Source: Polaromonas sp. (GTDB lineage Bacteria > Pseudomonadota > Gammaproteobacteria > Burkholderiales > Burkholderiaceae_C). From it: a stretch of 45,484 bases of DNA. Below are positions 24,241 to 33,222 of this stretch, piece by piece. The translations under genes were made by a program, and so were the position numbers. The notes beneath the pieces were generated by a model. The model was given only the letters and a program-made list of their open reading frames with translations, did no database searches and was not told where the DNA came from. The stretch covers positions 1 to 45,484 of the forward strand of contig JAKFXR010000013.1 of assembly GCA_021731285.1 (NCBI GenBank), written 5' to 3'. Numbering within the stretch: position 1 is the first letter of the stretch; each line of letters opens with the position of its first letter.

Positions 24241-25737
24241 TCAGACCAGCCCGGCAGTTCCCGGTGGCTGCTTCTCTTCAGCGTCCTCGTCAAAATCCTG
24301 CGGTGCATCCGGACTGACGAAGCGCACCGTGACGCGTGCGCCGGGTGTCTCGGGATGGCCGGGCAGCGCTGCATCTTCAATGCTGACGGTGGCACCGTGC
24401 TGCTTGGCGATTTCCAGAACAATGGCCAGCCCCAGCCCGGAGCCATCGACGTTGGTGCCCAGCGTCCGGTAAAAGGGCTGAAACACCAGTTCGCGCTCGG
24501 ACTCCGGAATGCCCGGGCCGGAGTCTTCCACCAGAAGCACCACCACGCCGCTGAAGCGATCGGTCAGCAGCCGGGCTGTGACCTGGCCGCCTTCGGGGGT
24601 GTAGTTCAGCGCGTTGTCGAGCAGGTTGCGCGCCAGTTCCTTGATCAGGGTGGGGTTGGCCTCAATCACGCTGGCAGCCTCGCCTGGTGGCGGACCTTCG
24701 TAACCGAGGTCTATGCGTTTTTCGAGCGCGCGGGGCAGCGAGTCCTGGATGGCCTCCGACAGAACCTGCACCAGGTCCAGTGGTTGCTTGGGCAGGCTGC
24801 GGCCTGTGGTTTCGGCACGCGCCAGCGCCAGCAGCTGGTTGACGGTATGGGTGGCGCGAATGCTGGCGCGGCCAATGTGTTTGAGCGACTTTTTGAGTTC
24901 TTCGGCGTCGGTTTCGCGCTGGGCCAGGTCGGCCTGCATGCGCAGGCCCGCCAGCGGGGTTTTGAGCTGGTGCGCGGCATCGGCCAGAAAACGCTTTTGC
25001 GTGGTCAGCGACACCTTGAGCCGGCTCAACAAATCGTTGATGGACGAAACCAGCGGCGCGACCTCTTCGGGCACGACGGATTCATCGAGCGGGCTCATGT
25101 CGTCGGATTTGCGCGCGCGTATGCGTTTTTCCAGCTGGTCCAGCGGCTTGATGCCGCGCACCAGCGCCAGCCACACCAGCAGCACGGCCAGCGGCAGCGT
25201 GACAAACTGCGGCACCATCACGCCCTTGACGATTTCAGTCGCCAGCGTCTTGCGCTTTTCCAGCGTTTCAGCGACCTGCACAAGGATGGGGTGCGCGCCC
25301 GGCGCATCGGTTTTGATCCAGGTGTAGGCCACACGCACCTCTTCGCCCTGCATGACGTCTTCACGCAGGCGCACTTCGCCGTTGATCGGCATGTCTTCCT
25401 CGGGTGGTAGCGGCAGGTCATGCTCGCCGCTGAGGTATTCGCCATGGGTGCCGAGCACCTGGTAATACACCAGGTCGGTGTCGTCGGCGCGCAGGATCTC
25501 GCGCGCTGGCGCTGTCAGATTGAATTGCACCTGTTTGTTCTTGACGACGATCAGCTTGGCCAGCGCCTGCACGTTGTATTCGAGCGCGCGGTCAAAGGGC
25601 TTGCCGGCAATGTTCTGCGCCACCAGCCAGGTCAGCGCCAGGCTGATGGGCCACAGCAGCAGCAGCGGCGTTAGCATCCAGTCCAGGATTTCCCCGAAGA
25701 GACTTCTGCGCTCGCGCTGAAACAGCCTTATGGGCAT
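24241..25737 (-). CDS. Sensor histidine kinase, TctE/QseC-like
   Basis: 498 residues. First membrane helix at about 21-41; a periplasmic 2CSK_N-type sensor (about 42-175, beginning KPFDRALEYNVQALAKL); second helix at about 176-193; a HAMP-like linker; HisKA with H256 in ADAAHQLKTPLAGL; and HATPase with the N-box NLLDNALNYT (N375), VEDSGPGIP and GSGLGLAIV. The C-terminus is acidic. The 2CSK_N sensor is typical of TctE, which senses tricarboxylates, but no tct transporter lies nearby. The partner is the OmpR-type regulator immediately upstream; the 101-bp gap between them holds a family B repeat. Confidence 0.9.
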   Translation of the reverse strand: MPIRLFQRERRSLFGEILDWMLTPLLLLWPISLALTWLVAQNIAGKPFDRALEYNVQALAKLIVVKNKQVQFNLTAPAREILRADDTDLVYYQVLGTHGEYLSGEHDLPLPPEEDMPINGEVRLREDVMQGEEVRVAYTWIKTDAPGAHPILVQVAETLEKRKTLATEIVKGVMVPQFVTLPLAVLLVWLALVRGIKPLDQLEKRIRARKSDDMSPLDESVVPEEVAPLVSSINDLLSRLKVSLTTQKRFLADAAHQLKTPLAGLRMQADLAQRETDAEELKKSLKHIGRASIRATHTVNQLLALARAETTGRSLPKQPLDLVQVLSEAIQDSLPRALEKRIDLGYEGPPPGEAASVIEANPTLIKELARNLLDNALNYTPEGGQVTARLLTDRFSGVVVLLVEDSGPGIPESERELVFQPFYRTLGTNVDGSGLGLAIVLEIAKQHGATVSIEDAALPGHPETPGARVTVRFVSPDAPQDFDEDAEEKQPPGTAGLV

Positions 25738-25760
25738 GGATGAATGCTCATGTCAATGAA

Positions 25761-25827
25761 CCGTTCGCCCTGAGCCTGTGGAAGCGATGCCTGGAGAAGA
25801 AGGCTTCGACAAGCTCAGCCCGAACGG
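25761..25827. repeat. Dispersed inverted repeat, family B (copy 3)
   Basis: CCGTTCGCCCTGAGCCTGTG followed by GAAG (25761-25784) and GGCTTCGACAAGCTCAGCCC followed by GAACGG (25802-25827) form an inverted pair between the response regulator and its kinase. The hairpin may reduce kinase expression relative to the regulator. Confidence 0.7.
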
Positions 25828-25838
25828 ATCCAAGTGGC

Positions 25839-26513
25839 TTATCCAGGGATCTTCTCCAGGCAGTAGCCGAGGCCGCGCACCGTGGCAATGCGCACGGGTC
25901 CTTTTTCAATCTTCTTGCGCAGCCGGTGGATGTAGACCTCGATCGCGTTGTTGCTGACTTCTTCGCCCCACTCGCACAGACGCTCGACCAGCTGGTCCTT
26001 GCTGACCAGACGACCGGCGCGCTGCAGCAGGACTTCGAGCAAACCCAACTCGCGCGCTGACAGCTCCACCATCTGGCCGTCGATGGTGGCGACTCGCCCG
26101 GCCTGGTCGTACACCAGCGGGCCATGCTTGATGGTGCTGCTGGCGCCGCCCATGCCGCGGCGGGTCAGGGCCCGCACGCGGGCTTCCAGCTCCTGCAGCG
26201 AAAAAGGCTTGGCCATGTAGTCGTCGGCGCCATAGTCCAGGCCTTTGACGCGCTCTTCCACACTGTCGGCGGCGGTGAGGATGAGTACTGGCATGGACGA
26301 GCCGCGTGCGCGCAGGCGCTTGAGCACTTCCAGGCCGTGCATGCGCGGCAGACCCAGGTCGAGGATCAGCAAATCGAACTCGGTGTTGGTCATCAGTGCC
26401 GCGTCGGCTTCGGTACCGCTGGCCACATGGTCCGCCGCCGCGCCGGAGTTGCGCAAGGTGCGCAGCAAGCCGTCGGCCAGAACCTGGTCGTCTTCAGCAA
26501 TCAAAATACGCAT
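25839..26513 (-). CDS. OmpR-family response regulator, TctD/QseB-like
   Basis: 224 residues. The receiver has E7/D8/D9, phospho-acceptor D52 in LILDLGLPRMHG and K102 in MAKPFS. The C-terminal winged helix (about 130-220) carries LSARELGLLEVLLQRAGRLV and EVYIHRLRKKIEKG then RGLGYCLEK, the standard recognition helix and wing. It is paired with the sensor kinase directly downstream. The ATG at 26513 is preceded by a GGAG-like site. It is a transcription factor whose targets cannot be read from this window. Confidence 0.93.
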   Translation of the reverse strand: MRILIAEDDQVLADGLLRTLRNSGAAADHVASGTEADAALMTNTEFDLLILDLGLPRMHGLEVLKRLRARGSSMPVLILTAADSVEERVKGLDYGADDYMAKPFSLQELEARVRALTRRGMGGASSTIKHGPLVYDQAGRVATIDGQMVELSARELGLLEVLLQRAGRLVSKDQLVERLCEWGEEVSNNAIEVYIHRLRKKIEKGPVRIATVRGLGYCLEKIPG

Positions 26514-26624
26514 GCTTGTCTCCTGAGGGATGACTGCACGCTCCGGCGGAGGCGCAGGCTGAAACGGCTCTGGGGCTGTTTTCCAAATTCTAGGCTTTTA
26601 TCCCCTCTGGTTTGCTGACTGACT

Positions 26625-26713
26625 GGCCCCCACGCTTTTCACTGCGTGTAATGCGCTGCCCCCCGAGGGGGCCGCTGCGCCTGCGGCCCGGCTAAGCCGG
26701 TTCCGCGGCCCTG
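26625..26713. repeat. Dispersed GC-rich repeat, family C (copy 1)
   Basis: CCCCCACGCTTTTCACTGCG, CCCCCCGAGGGGG and GGCCCGGCTAAGCCGG-TTCCGCGGCC in order. The same modules recur at 29004-29076 and 31391-31464. It lies in the 242-bp gap between the MarR and OmpR-type genes, where nothing else was seen. Confidence 0.65.
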
Positions 26714-26755
26714 GCTGACAGGGTCGGGGTCCAACCGACGTGCCAGTTCCAACAC

Positions 26756-27235
26756 TCAGCCCCCGGCATAGGCTTCGAGGCCCAGAGCGACTACGGTTGC
26801 GACATCGCTGCCGACAGCGCGCTGAAACTCTGTTTCTGCCTGCTGAACGGCATCGCGAAAGGCCTGCAGCCAGAGCAGTCCGGACGCGGTAAACAGCACC
26901 GTGCGGGCGCGCCTGTCGTGCGGGTCGGGCTGGCGCGTGACCAGGCCCCAGGCCTCGCACTGGTCCACCAGGTCGCCCATGGCCTGCTTGCTCATGCCCG
27001 CGCTGTGCGCCAGATCGGTCAGGCGTGAGCCGCCTACCGCCAAGTGGCGCGTGATGTGGATGTGCGCCGCGCCTACCTGAGCGCGCGCGGCAAGGTTGGA
27101 CAGCGCCAGAGGCACGTCCACATTGCGCGCCATCAGCACCAGCACGCGCTCGTCAAAGCGCCGCAAGGCATGACCCAGCAACCGGCCCAGGTGGGTAAGG
27201 CGCCAGTTTTCCTGATCCGAAGGCGTGCCGTCCAT
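26756..27235 (-). CDS. MarR-family transcriptional regulator
   Basis: 159 residues. A winged helix-turn-helix in the middle (GGSRLTDLAHSAGMSKQAMG, DLVDQCEAWGLVTR) followed by the wing DPHDRRARTVLFTASG, which is diagnostic for MarR. Terminal helices provide the dimer interface. It lies divergent from recA with 158 bp between the start codons. The inverted repeat in that gap is a candidate operator. Effector and targets are unknown; MarR proteins often control the adjacent divergent gene, but recA would be an unusual target. Confidence 0.9.
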   Translation of the reverse strand: MDGTPSDQENWRLTHLGRLLGHALRRFDERVLVLMARNVDVPLALSNLAARAQVGAAHIHITRHLAVGGSRLTDLAHSAGMSKQAMGDLVDQCEAWGLVTRQPDPHDRRARTVLFTASGLLWLQAFRDAVQQAETEFQRAVGSDVATVVALGLEAYAGG

Positions 27236-27273
27236 GGCGGGAATGGTAGCCGCAAATGATCAAGCAAACTGAC

Positions 27274-27298
27274 TATAAATAGGGTTTACTTATTTATA
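27274..27298. promoter_or_regulatory. Inverted repeat between marR-type gene and recA
   Basis: TATAAATA (27274-27281) and TATTTATA (27291-27298) are perfect inverse copies separated by 9 bp. AT-rich symmetry of this size fits a MarR-dimer site. It overlaps the proposed recA -35 region, so binding here could affect recA. Confidence 0.45.
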
Positions 27299-27312
27299 TA
27301 CAGCGATAAAGT
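27285..27312 (+). promoter_or_regulatory. Candidate recA promoter with degenerate SOS box
   Basis: TTTACT (27285-27290), 16 bp, TAAAGT (27307-27312) is a moderate sigma70 promoter about 80 bp before recA. Within it, ATTTATAT followed by ACAG matches the right half of a LexA site (CTGT-N8-ACAG), but the left half reads ACTT, so the site is only half conserved. SOS control is likely for recA in general and weakly supported by this sequence. Confidence 0.4.
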
Positions 27313-27393
27313 ACTGGTCATGCATCCAGCGCTGTGATTAAAAGCAGAGCCGGCGCAAACCCAGTTTTACCAACATCCATCAAGGAGTTTTTC

Positions 27394-28491
27394 ATGGATC
27401 TGCCGAACAAAGCCATTCCCGCACCCAGTGCTGCCCTCAACACCGAAAAGGCCAAGGCCCTGCAAGCCGCGCTGGCCCAGATTGAAAAGCAGTTTGGCAA
27501 AGGCACCATCATGAAGCTGGGTGCCGGCGAGGTGATCGAGGACATCCAGGTGGTGTCTACCGGTTCCCTGGGTCTGGACATCGCCCTGGGCGTCGGCGGC
27601 CTTCCGCGCGGCCGGGTGGTCGAGATTTATGGTCCGGAGTCGTCCGGCAAAACCACCCTGACCCTGCAGGTGATCGCCGAAATGCAAAAGCTGGGGGGGA
27701 CCTGTGCTTTTGTCGATGCCGAACACGCGCTGGACATCCAGTACGCGCAAAAACTCGGCGTGAATCTGCAGGACTTGCTGATCAGCCAGCCTGACACTGG
27801 CGAGCAGGCGCTTGAAATTGTCGATTCGCTGACCCGCTCTGGCGCGGTCGATCTGATCGTGATCGATTCGGTGGCGGCGCTGACACCCAAGGCCGAGCTG
27901 GAAGGCGAAATGGGCGATTCGCTGCCCGGTCTGCAGGCCCGCCTCATGAGCCAGGCACTGCGCAAGCTCACGGCGCACATCAAAAAGGCCAACTGCATGG
28001 TGATTTTCATCAACCAGATCCGCATGAAGATTGGCGTGATGTTTGGCAGCCCTGAAACCACCACGGGAGGCAATGCGCTGAAGTTTTACGCCTCGGTGCG
28101 TCTGGACATCCGCCGCATCGGCTCCATCAAGAAGGGCGAAGAGGTGGTCGGCAACGAAACCCGGGTCAAGGTGGTTAAAAACAAGGTGGCCTCGCCCTTC
28201 AAGATGGCGGAGTTCGACATCCTGTACGGCGAGGGCATCAGCCGCCTGGGCGAGGTGCTGGACCTCGGCGTGGCTGGCCACATTGTCGAAAAAGCCGGGG
28301 CCTGGTATGCCTTCAACGGCGAAAAAATCGGTCAGGGTCGCGACAATTCGCGTGAGTTCCTGAAAGAAAACCCGGAGCTCGCCATCGAGATCGAGAACAA
28401 GGTGCGCGAGTCGCTGGGTATTCCGCCTATCCAGGATGCGGTGGGCAGCAAGCCTGAAAAGGCCGAAAAAGCGCCCAAGGTGGCGGCCTGA
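27394..28491 (+). CDS. recA: RecA recombinase
   Basis: 365 residues. It forms filaments on single-stranded DNA, catalyses strand exchange and stimulates LexA self-cleavage. The ATPase core has Walker [10 protein letters not shown], the DAEHALD motif, Walker [11 protein letters not shown], and loops L1/L2 around [20 protein letters not shown] and [20 protein letters not shown]. An acidic/Lys C-terminal tail is present. The ATG at 27394 has AAGGAG 7-8 nt upstream. recX follows after 20 bp, the usual arrangement. Confidence 0.99.
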   Translation: MDLPNKAIPAPSAALNTEKAKALQAALAQIEKQFGKGTIMKLGAGEVIEDIQVVSTGSLGLDIALGVGGLPRGRVVEIYGPESSGKTTLTLQVIAEMQKLGGTCAFVDAEHALDIQYAQKLGVNLQDLLISQPDTGEQALEIVDSLTRSGAVDLIVIDSVAALTPKAELEGEMGDSLPGLQARLMSQALRKLTAHIKKANCMVIFINQIRMKIGVMFGSPETTTGGNALKFYASVRLDIRRIGSIKKGEEVVGNETRVKVVKNKVASPFKMAEFDILYGEGISRLGEVLDLGVAGHIVEKAGAWYAFNGEKIGQGRDNSREFLKENPELAIEIENKVRESLGIPPIQDAVGSKPEKAEKAPKVAA

Positions 28492-28511
28492 TTCGCTGAC
28501 GCAGGTCTTGC

Positions 28512-28985
28512 GTGGCTTCTGACTTCACGACCCCTTCTTCGCCGGGCTTCGGCCTGTCGCTGAAGGGCCGCGCCTTGCGCTACCTGGCGGCGCGCGAGCA
28601 TTCACGCGCCGAGCTGGAGCGCAAGCTGGCGGTGCATGCCGAGTCGGCAGAGCAACTGGCGCAGGTGCTCGACGAGTTGCAGGCCAAGGACTTCATCAGC
28701 GAAGCCCGGGTGGTGGAGTCGGTCATCCACCGGCGTGCGGGACGGTTCGGTGCCGCGCGCATCCGGCATGAGCTGATGGGAAAAGGGCTGGACGTCGAGA
28801 CCGTGGCCGAGGCGGTCAGCACCCTCAAGGCCAGTGAGGTCGAGCGCGCGCGCGAAGTCTGGCGCAAGAAATTTGGTGAGCCCGCCCGGGACGCAGCCGC
28901 GCGTGGCAAGCAGATGCGCTTTCTGGCGGCGCGGGGTTTTGGGGCGGAGGCGATACGCCGGGTGGTCTCGCAGGACGAGGATTGA
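28512..28985 (+). CDS. recX: RecA modulator RecX
   Basis: 157 residues, helical RecX repeats: LRYLAAREHSRAELERKL, VLDELQAKDFISEARVVESV, RFGAARIRHELMGKGLD and MRFLAARGFGAEAIRRVV. RecX binds in the groove of RecA filaments and limits their growth. The gene starts with GTG at 28512, just after recA, and has no strong ribosome-binding site, so it is probably translated at a low level by coupling. This suits an inhibitor needed in small amounts. Confidence 0.95.
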   Translation: MASDFTTPSSPGFGLSLKGRALRYLAAREHSRAELERKLAVHAESAEQLAQVLDELQAKDFISEARVVESVIHRRAGRFGAARIRHELMGKGLDVETVAEAVSTLKASEVERAREVWRKKFGEPARDAAARGKQMRFLAARGFGAEAIRRVVSQDED

Positions 28986-29003
28986 CCCACCCCTGTCCAG
29001 GCT

Positions 29004-29076
29004 CACTGTGTGTAGCCTGTTCCCCCCTCGAGGGGGCGGCGCCTGCGGTCTGGCGAAGCCAGTCCCGCGGCCCCTG
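29004..29076. repeat. Dispersed GC-rich repeat, family C (copy 2)
   Basis: CCCCCCTCGAGGGGG followed by GGCGCCTGCGGTCTGGCG and AAGCCAGTCCCGCGGCC matches the modules of the copy at 26625. It sits between the convergent recX and argC genes and may serve as a two-way terminator, though it lacks a T-run. Confidence 0.65.
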
Positions 29077-29099
29077 CAGGCGAAGAGGAGTGCGTGGGG

Positions 29100-30023
29100 C
29101 TACAAGCCCAACATCAGTTGCATGTTTTGCACTGCGGCGCCGGAAGCGCCTTTGCCCAGGTTGTCCAGCCGTGCAATCAGCACCGCGTGGCGGAATTCTT
29201 CGTTGCCAAACACCCTGAGCTCCATTTTGTTGGTGTCATTCAGGGCTTGGGCGTCCAGCGTACCGCTGTCGCCGGCGGCCTCCACCGTGACCCATTGGCT
29301 GCCGGCGTAATGTTTCATCAGCGCCCCCAGCAGCTCGGTAGCCAGGGGCTTGCCCGGCAGCAGGTCCAGGTGCAGGGGCAGTTGCACCAGCATGCCCTGC
29401 TTGAAATTGCCGACTGAAGGCGTGAACACCGGGCGACGTGTCAGGCCCGTGTATTTCATGATTTCGGGCAGATGCTTGTGCTTGAGGTTCAGGCCGTAAA
29501 TTTCGTACAGAGGGGCAGTACCAGCCTCGTAGGCCTCGATCATGCTTCGGCCGCCGCCGGAGTAACCGCTCACCGCCGGAATGACCAACGGGAAATCTGC
29601 GGGCAGCAATCCGGCGTCGATCAGGGGACGAATCAGGGCGATGGCGCCCGTCGAATAGCAGCCGGGGTTGGAGACGCGGTCGGCATTGGCGATGGCCTTG
29701 CTTTGTCCGGTGACCAGCTCGGGAAAACCGAATACCCAGCCCGGCGCTGTCCGGTGCGCGGTGGATGCGTCGATGATTTTCGGGCCCTTTTTCCCGCTGG
29801 TCCGGGCCAGCTCGTCAATCATGGCGACCGACTCGCGCGCCGCGTCATCGTGCAGACACAGCACGACCAGATCGACTGCACCCATCAATTCGCGCTTGGC
29901 CGCCGTGTCCTTGCGCAGCTCGGGCGCGATGCTGACCAGCTCGATGGCGGGCATGGCCTGCAGGCGCTCACGGATCTGCAGGCCCGTGGTGCCGGCTTCT
30001 CCGTCAATAAATACCTTGGCCAT
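29100..30023 (-). CDS. argC: N-acetyl-gamma-glutamyl-phosphate reductase (short type 2)
   Basis: 307 residues. It catalyses the NADPH-dependent reduction of N-acetylglutamyl phosphate to the semialdehyde in arginine synthesis. The N-terminus ([19 protein letters not shown]) is the nucleotide-binding start typical of the short type 2 enzyme, and the catalytic Cys is in [13 protein letters not shown]. Further family patterns are [25 protein letters not shown] and PLHLDLL. No other arg genes lie here, so it stands alone, as is common in this group. The start at 30023 has an AGGAAG-type site upstream. Confidence 0.96.
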   Translation of the reverse strand: MAKVFIDGEAGTTGLQIRERLQAMPAIELVSIAPELRKDTAAKRELMGAVDLVVLCLHDDAARESVAMIDELARTSGKKGPKIIDASTAHRTAPGWVFGFPELVTGQSKAIANADRVSNPGCYSTGAIALIRPLIDAGLLPADFPLVIPAVSGYSGGGRSMIEAYEAGTAPLYEIYGLNLKHKHLPEIMKYTGLTRRPVFTPSVGNFKQGMLVQLPLHLDLLPGKPLATELLGALMKHYAGSQWVTVEAAGDSGTLDAQALNDTNKMELRVFGNEEFRHAVLIARLDNLGKGASGAAVQNMQLMLGL

Positions 30024-30069
30024 GGGGCGCTTCCTGTGGAAAGTGGCTGAAAAAGGCGACTGAAATCAC

Positions 30070-30084
30070 GCACAATAATTGTGC
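30070..30084. promoter_or_regulatory. 15-bp palindrome between argC and sucC
   Basis: GCACAAT A ATTGTGC is a perfect palindrome 47 bp upstream of argC and 137 bp upstream of sucC. The AT-rich TAATT core is reminiscent of ARG boxes, which would suit argC, but the match is partial. It is placed to act on the argC promoter. Confidence 0.4.
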
Positions 30085-30220
30085 ATCGCAACATGATACA
30101 GTTCTGCGCTGCTGCGTGCAGTGATCGATGGCGTGACGTTTTGATGAATTCTGCCGAATGTTGCAGACAAGCATCAGTCGGCGCAAGCGCCCCTATTTAC
30201 CGACTCCTGGAAGTAATTTC

Positions 30221-31381
30221 ATGAAAATTCACGAATACCAAGGCAAGGAAATCTTGCGCAACTTTGGTGTCCCTACTCCGCGCGGCATCCCTGCGTTCAC
30301 GGTGCAGGAAGCTGTTGAAGCTGCACAGAAACTGGGCGGACCGGTCTGGGTGGTCAAGGCCCAGATCCACGCGGGTGGCCGCGGCAAGGGTGGCGGCGTC
30401 AAACTGGCGCGCAGCATCGACGAAGTCAAAAAACTGGCTGGCGAAATTCTCGGCATGCAGCTGATCACGCACCAGACTGACGCAGCCGGACAAAAAGTCC
30501 GTCGCCTGCTGATTGAAGACGGCGCTGACATCAAGAAAGAATATTACGTGTCCGCCGTGACCGACCGCGCGACCCAGAAGGTGGCTTTCATGGCCTCTTC
30601 CGAAGGTGGCATGGACATTGAGGAAGTGGCCCACGCCACGCCCGAAAAAATCATCAAGGTGTTTGTTGATCCGGCCCTGGGCCTGACCGACGCACAGGCG
30701 AAGGAACTGGCCGACGGCATGACCGTGCCGCCGGGCTCCACCGCCCAGGCCGTGGACGTGCTGAAGAAGCTCTACAAGTGCTACATGGAGACCGATTGCA
30801 GCCTGGCCGAGATCAACCCGCTGATCCTCGAAGGCAACGGCAACATCAAGGCGCTGGACGCGAAATTCAACTTCGACCCGAACGCGCTGTTCCGCCACCC
30901 TGAAATCGTCGCCTACCGCGACCTCGACGAAGAAGACCCGGCCGAAGTCGAGGCCAGCAAGTTCGACCTGGCCTACATCAGCCTGGACGGCAACATCGGC
31001 TGCCTGGTCAACGGCGCCGGCCTGGCCATGGCCACCATGGACACCATCAAGCTGTTCGGCGGCGAGCCGGCCAACTTCCTGGACGTTGGTGGCGGCGCTA
31101 CGGCCGAGAAGGTGACCGAAGCTTTCAAGATCATGCTGAAAAACCCGGATGTCAAAGGCATCCTGGTCAACATCTTCGGCGGCATCATGAAATGCGACAC
31201 GATTGCCGATGGCGTGATCTCCGCCTGCAAGGCCGTGAACCTGTCGGTTCCGCTGGTCGTGCGCATGAAGGGCACCAACGAAGACCTCGGCAAGAAGATG
31301 CTGGCCGACTCGGGCCTGCCCATCATCGCTGCAGACACCATGGCCGAAGCCGCGACAAAAATCGTCGCTGCGGTCAAATGA
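30221..31381 (+). CDS. sucC: Succinyl-CoA synthetase, beta subunit
   Basis: 386 residues. The TCA-cycle step from succinyl-CoA to succinate with formation of ATP or GTP. An ATP-grasp domain opens the protein ([40 protein letters not shown]) and the C-terminal CoA-ligase part has [23 protein letters not shown] and [11 protein letters not shown]. The start at 30221 is set by the invariant [10 protein letters not shown]. The sucD gene follows after 114 bp containing a family C repeat, an unusually long gap for this pair. Confidence 0.98.
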   Translation: MKIHEYQGKEILRNFGVPTPRGIPAFTVQEAVEAAQKLGGPVWVVKAQIHAGGRGKGGGVKLARSIDEVKKLAGEILGMQLITHQTDAAGQKVRRLLIEDGADIKKEYYVSAVTDRATQKVAFMASSEGGMDIEEVAHATPEKIIKVFVDPALGLTDAQAKELADGMTVPPGSTAQAVDVLKKLYKCYMETDCSLAEINPLILEGNGNIKALDAKFNFDPNALFRHPEIVAYRDLDEEDPAEVEASKFDLAYISLDGNIGCLVNGAGLAMATMDTIKLFGGEPANFLDVGGGATAEKVTEAFKIMLKNPDVKGILVNIFGGIMKCDTIADGVISACKAVNLSVPLVVRMKGTNEDLGKKMLADSGLPIIAADTMAEAATKIVAAVK

Positions 31382-31390
31382 ACCAACCCC

Positions 31391-31464
31391 GATGCGCCGC
31401 TGGCGCTTCCCCCTCCAGGGGGCGGCCACATGTGGCCTGGCAAAGCCAGATCCACCGCGGCCAC
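31391..31464. repeat. Dispersed GC-rich repeat, family C (copy 3)
   Basis: CGCCGCTGGCGCTTCCCCCT, CCAGGGGGCGGCC, then GGCCTGGCAAAGCCAGATCC and CCGCGGCC. The same modules and order occur in the other two copies. This one is inserted inside the sucC-sucD operon and could change the subunit mRNA ratio. Confidence 0.65.
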
Positions 31465-31495
31465 TTGATCGCAACCGTTACCGAATGAGGCAGCC

Positions 31496-32389
31496 ATGAG
31501 CATTTACATCAACAAAAACACCAAAGTCATCACGCAGGGCATCACCGGCAAGACCGGCCAGTTTCACACCCGCATGTGCCGCGACTATGCCAACGGCAAA
31601 AACTGCTTTGTTGCCGGCGTGAATCCGAAGAAGGCCGGCGAAGACTTTGAAGGCATTCCGATTTTTGCCAACGTCACCGAAGCTGCCAAAGCCACGGGTG
31701 CTACGGTGTCGGTCATCTACGTGCCACCCGCTGGCGCTGCGGCAGCCATCTGGGAGGCTGTCGAAGCCAACCTGGATCTGGCTATCTGCATCACCGAAGG
31801 CATCCCTGTTCGTGACATGCTGGAAGTGCGCAACCGAATGAAGGCCAAGGAAGCGGCTGGCGGGAAGAAAACCCTGCTGCTGGGCCCCAACTGCCCCGGC
31901 CTGATCACACCTGAAGAGATCAAGATCGGCATCATGCCCGGCCACATTCACCGCAAGGGCCGCATCGGCGTCGTCAGCCGGTCCGGAACGCTCACTTACG
32001 AAGCTGTGGCGCAGTTGACCGAAATCGGCCTGGGCCAGTCCAGCGCTGTCGGCATTGGCGGCGACCCGATCAATGGCCTGAAGCACATCGACGTGATGCA
32101 AGCCTTCAATGACGACCCGGACACCGACGCCGTCATCATGATCGGTGAAATTGGGGGTCCGGATGAAGCCGAAGCCGCCCAGTGGTGCAAGGCCAACATG
32201 AAGAAGCCAATCGTTGGTTTTATCGCCGGCGTGACGGCTCCAGCTGGAAAGCGCATGGGCCATGCAGGCGCACTGATCTCCGGTGGCGCTGACACTGCTG
32301 ATGCCAAGCTCGAAATCATGGAAGCCTGCGGGTTCACCGTGACACGCAACCCGTCAGAAATGGCGAAATTGCTCAAGGCGCTGCTGTAA
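31496..32389 (+). CDS. sucD: Succinyl-CoA synthetase, alpha subunit
   Basis: 297 residues. It binds CoA and carries the phosphohistidine. Seen are the Rossmann start (TKVITQGITGKTGQFHT), the YVPPAGAAAAIWEAVEA region, GPNCPGLITPEE, and the active His in MGHAGALISGGADTADAK. GAGG precedes the ATG at 31496. The gene ends before a strong terminator at 32421. Confidence 0.98.
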   Translation: MSIYINKNTKVITQGITGKTGQFHTRMCRDYANGKNCFVAGVNPKKAGEDFEGIPIFANVTEAAKATGATVSVIYVPPAGAAAAIWEAVEANLDLAICITEGIPVRDMLEVRNRMKAKEAAGGKKTLLLGPNCPGLITPEEIKIGIMPGHIHRKGRIGVVSRSGTLTYEAVAQLTEIGLGQSSAVGIGGDPINGLKHIDVMQAFNDDPDTDAVIMIGEIGGPDEAEAAQWCKANMKKPIVGFIAGVTAPAGKRMGHAGALISGGADTADAKLEIMEACGFTVTRNPSEMAKLLKALL

Positions 32390-32420
32390 ATTCCGGAAAA
32401 TTGAGTCTGGTCAACTGTTT

Positions 32421-32455
32421 GGCCGATTGTCTTGGCTGACAATCGGCCTTTTCGA
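32421..32455 (+). terminator. Rho-independent terminator after sucD
   Basis: GGCCGATTGTC (32421-32431) and GACAATCGGCC (32438-32448) form a perfect 11-bp stem with a 6-nt loop, followed by TTTTCGATT. It closes sucCD 30 bp after the sucD stop. Confidence 0.9.
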
Positions 32456-32474
32456 TTCTCTTTAAGAGGTTTCC

Positions 32475-33176
32475 ATGGAAGAGTTCATGACGGCAAGCTT
32501 CTGGCTTGCAGTTGGTCAGATCATCATGATCGACATCCTGCTGGGTGGCGACAACGCGGTGGTGATTGCCCTGGCATGCCGTAACCTGCCTCCCAAGCAG
32601 CGAGCTCAAGGCATTATTTATGGCACCCTCGGCGCGATTGTGCTGCGGGTGATACTGATTGCCTTCGCTTTGGCCCTCCTGGCCGTTCCATACCTCAAAA
32701 TTGTGGGTGCCATTCTGCTTTTGTGGATTGGCGTGAAGCTGCTGCAACCCGAAGGCGAGGACGCACACAACATCAGCTCCAGCGACAAGCTGTGGGGTGC
32801 TGTCAAAACCGTGATCATTGCCGATCTGGTGATGAGCGTGGACAACGTTCTTGCGATTGCAGGGGCTGCACAGGGCGCCGGTCAGCAGCACCAGCTTCCA
32901 CTGGTGATTTTTGGTCTTTTGGTCAGCATTCCCATCATTGTCTGGGGCAGCCAGATTGTTCTCAAGCTCATGGGACGTTTCCCCATCATCATCACCGCGG
33001 GCGCGATGTTGCTGGGCTGGATTGCCGGTCAGATGGCCTACACCGATCCCGCGGTCAAGGCCTATTTGCCGGAGTCGGCGCTTTGGAGCTACGCAGCAGC
33101 AGCTGCAGGAGCACTCCTGGTTCTTGTGGCTGGCAAGGTGCTGCAGGCGCGCCAAGCCCCGGCTGACCCAGCCTGA
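32475..33176 (+). CDS. TerC-family (YjbE-type) integral membrane protein
   Basis: 233 residues with about seven hydrophobic helices. TerC signatures: IDILLGGDNAVVIALACRNL early, with the paired acidic/Asn residues in a membrane helix, and a repeat of the motif in IADLVMSVDNVLAIAGAA. Recent family work links such proteins to manganese export, often for supplying secreted enzymes; tellurite resistance is the historical name. AGAGG precedes the ATG at 32475. It is preceded by the sucD terminator, so it has its own promoter in a very short space or depends on readthrough. Confidence 0.9.
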   Translation: MEEFMTASFWLAVGQIIMIDILLGGDNAVVIALACRNLPPKQRAQGIIYGTLGAIVLRVILIAFALALLAVPYLKIVGAILLLWIGVKLLQPEGEDAHNISSSDKLWGAVKTVIIADLVMSVDNVLAIAGAAQGAGQQHQLPLVIFGLLVSIPIIVWGSQIVLKLMGRFPIIITAGAMLLGWIAGQMAYTDPAVKAYLPESALWSYAAAAAGALLVLVAGKVLQARQAPADPA

Positions 33177-33199
33177 ATCACGCAGCTTGAGGCTGTTGC

Positions 33200-33222
33200 G
33201 GTACCGTGAACTTGACGGTACC
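33200..33222. terminator. Hairpin after the TerC gene
   Basis: GGTACCGT (33200-33207) pairs with ACGGTACC (33215-33222) across a 7-nt loop, 24 bp after the stop. Only a short, imperfect T stretch follows, so it may be a weak or factor-assisted terminator. Confidence 0.4.

Noticed and set aside
24171..24446. N-terminal extension of the PuuD-like amidotransferase
   Set aside because: The extra 92 residues are rich in Ser/Pro/Arg with no similarity to the fold, and overlap the end of the kinase gene; the start at 24170 fits the family.
30197..31474. 425-residue minus-strand open frame
   Set aside because: Antisense to sucC, a highly conserved enzyme gene.
32390..32474. yybP-ykoY manganese riboswitch upstream of the TerC gene
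   Set aside because: The gap is only 85 bp and most of it is the sucD terminator; the conserved riboswitch core is not seen.
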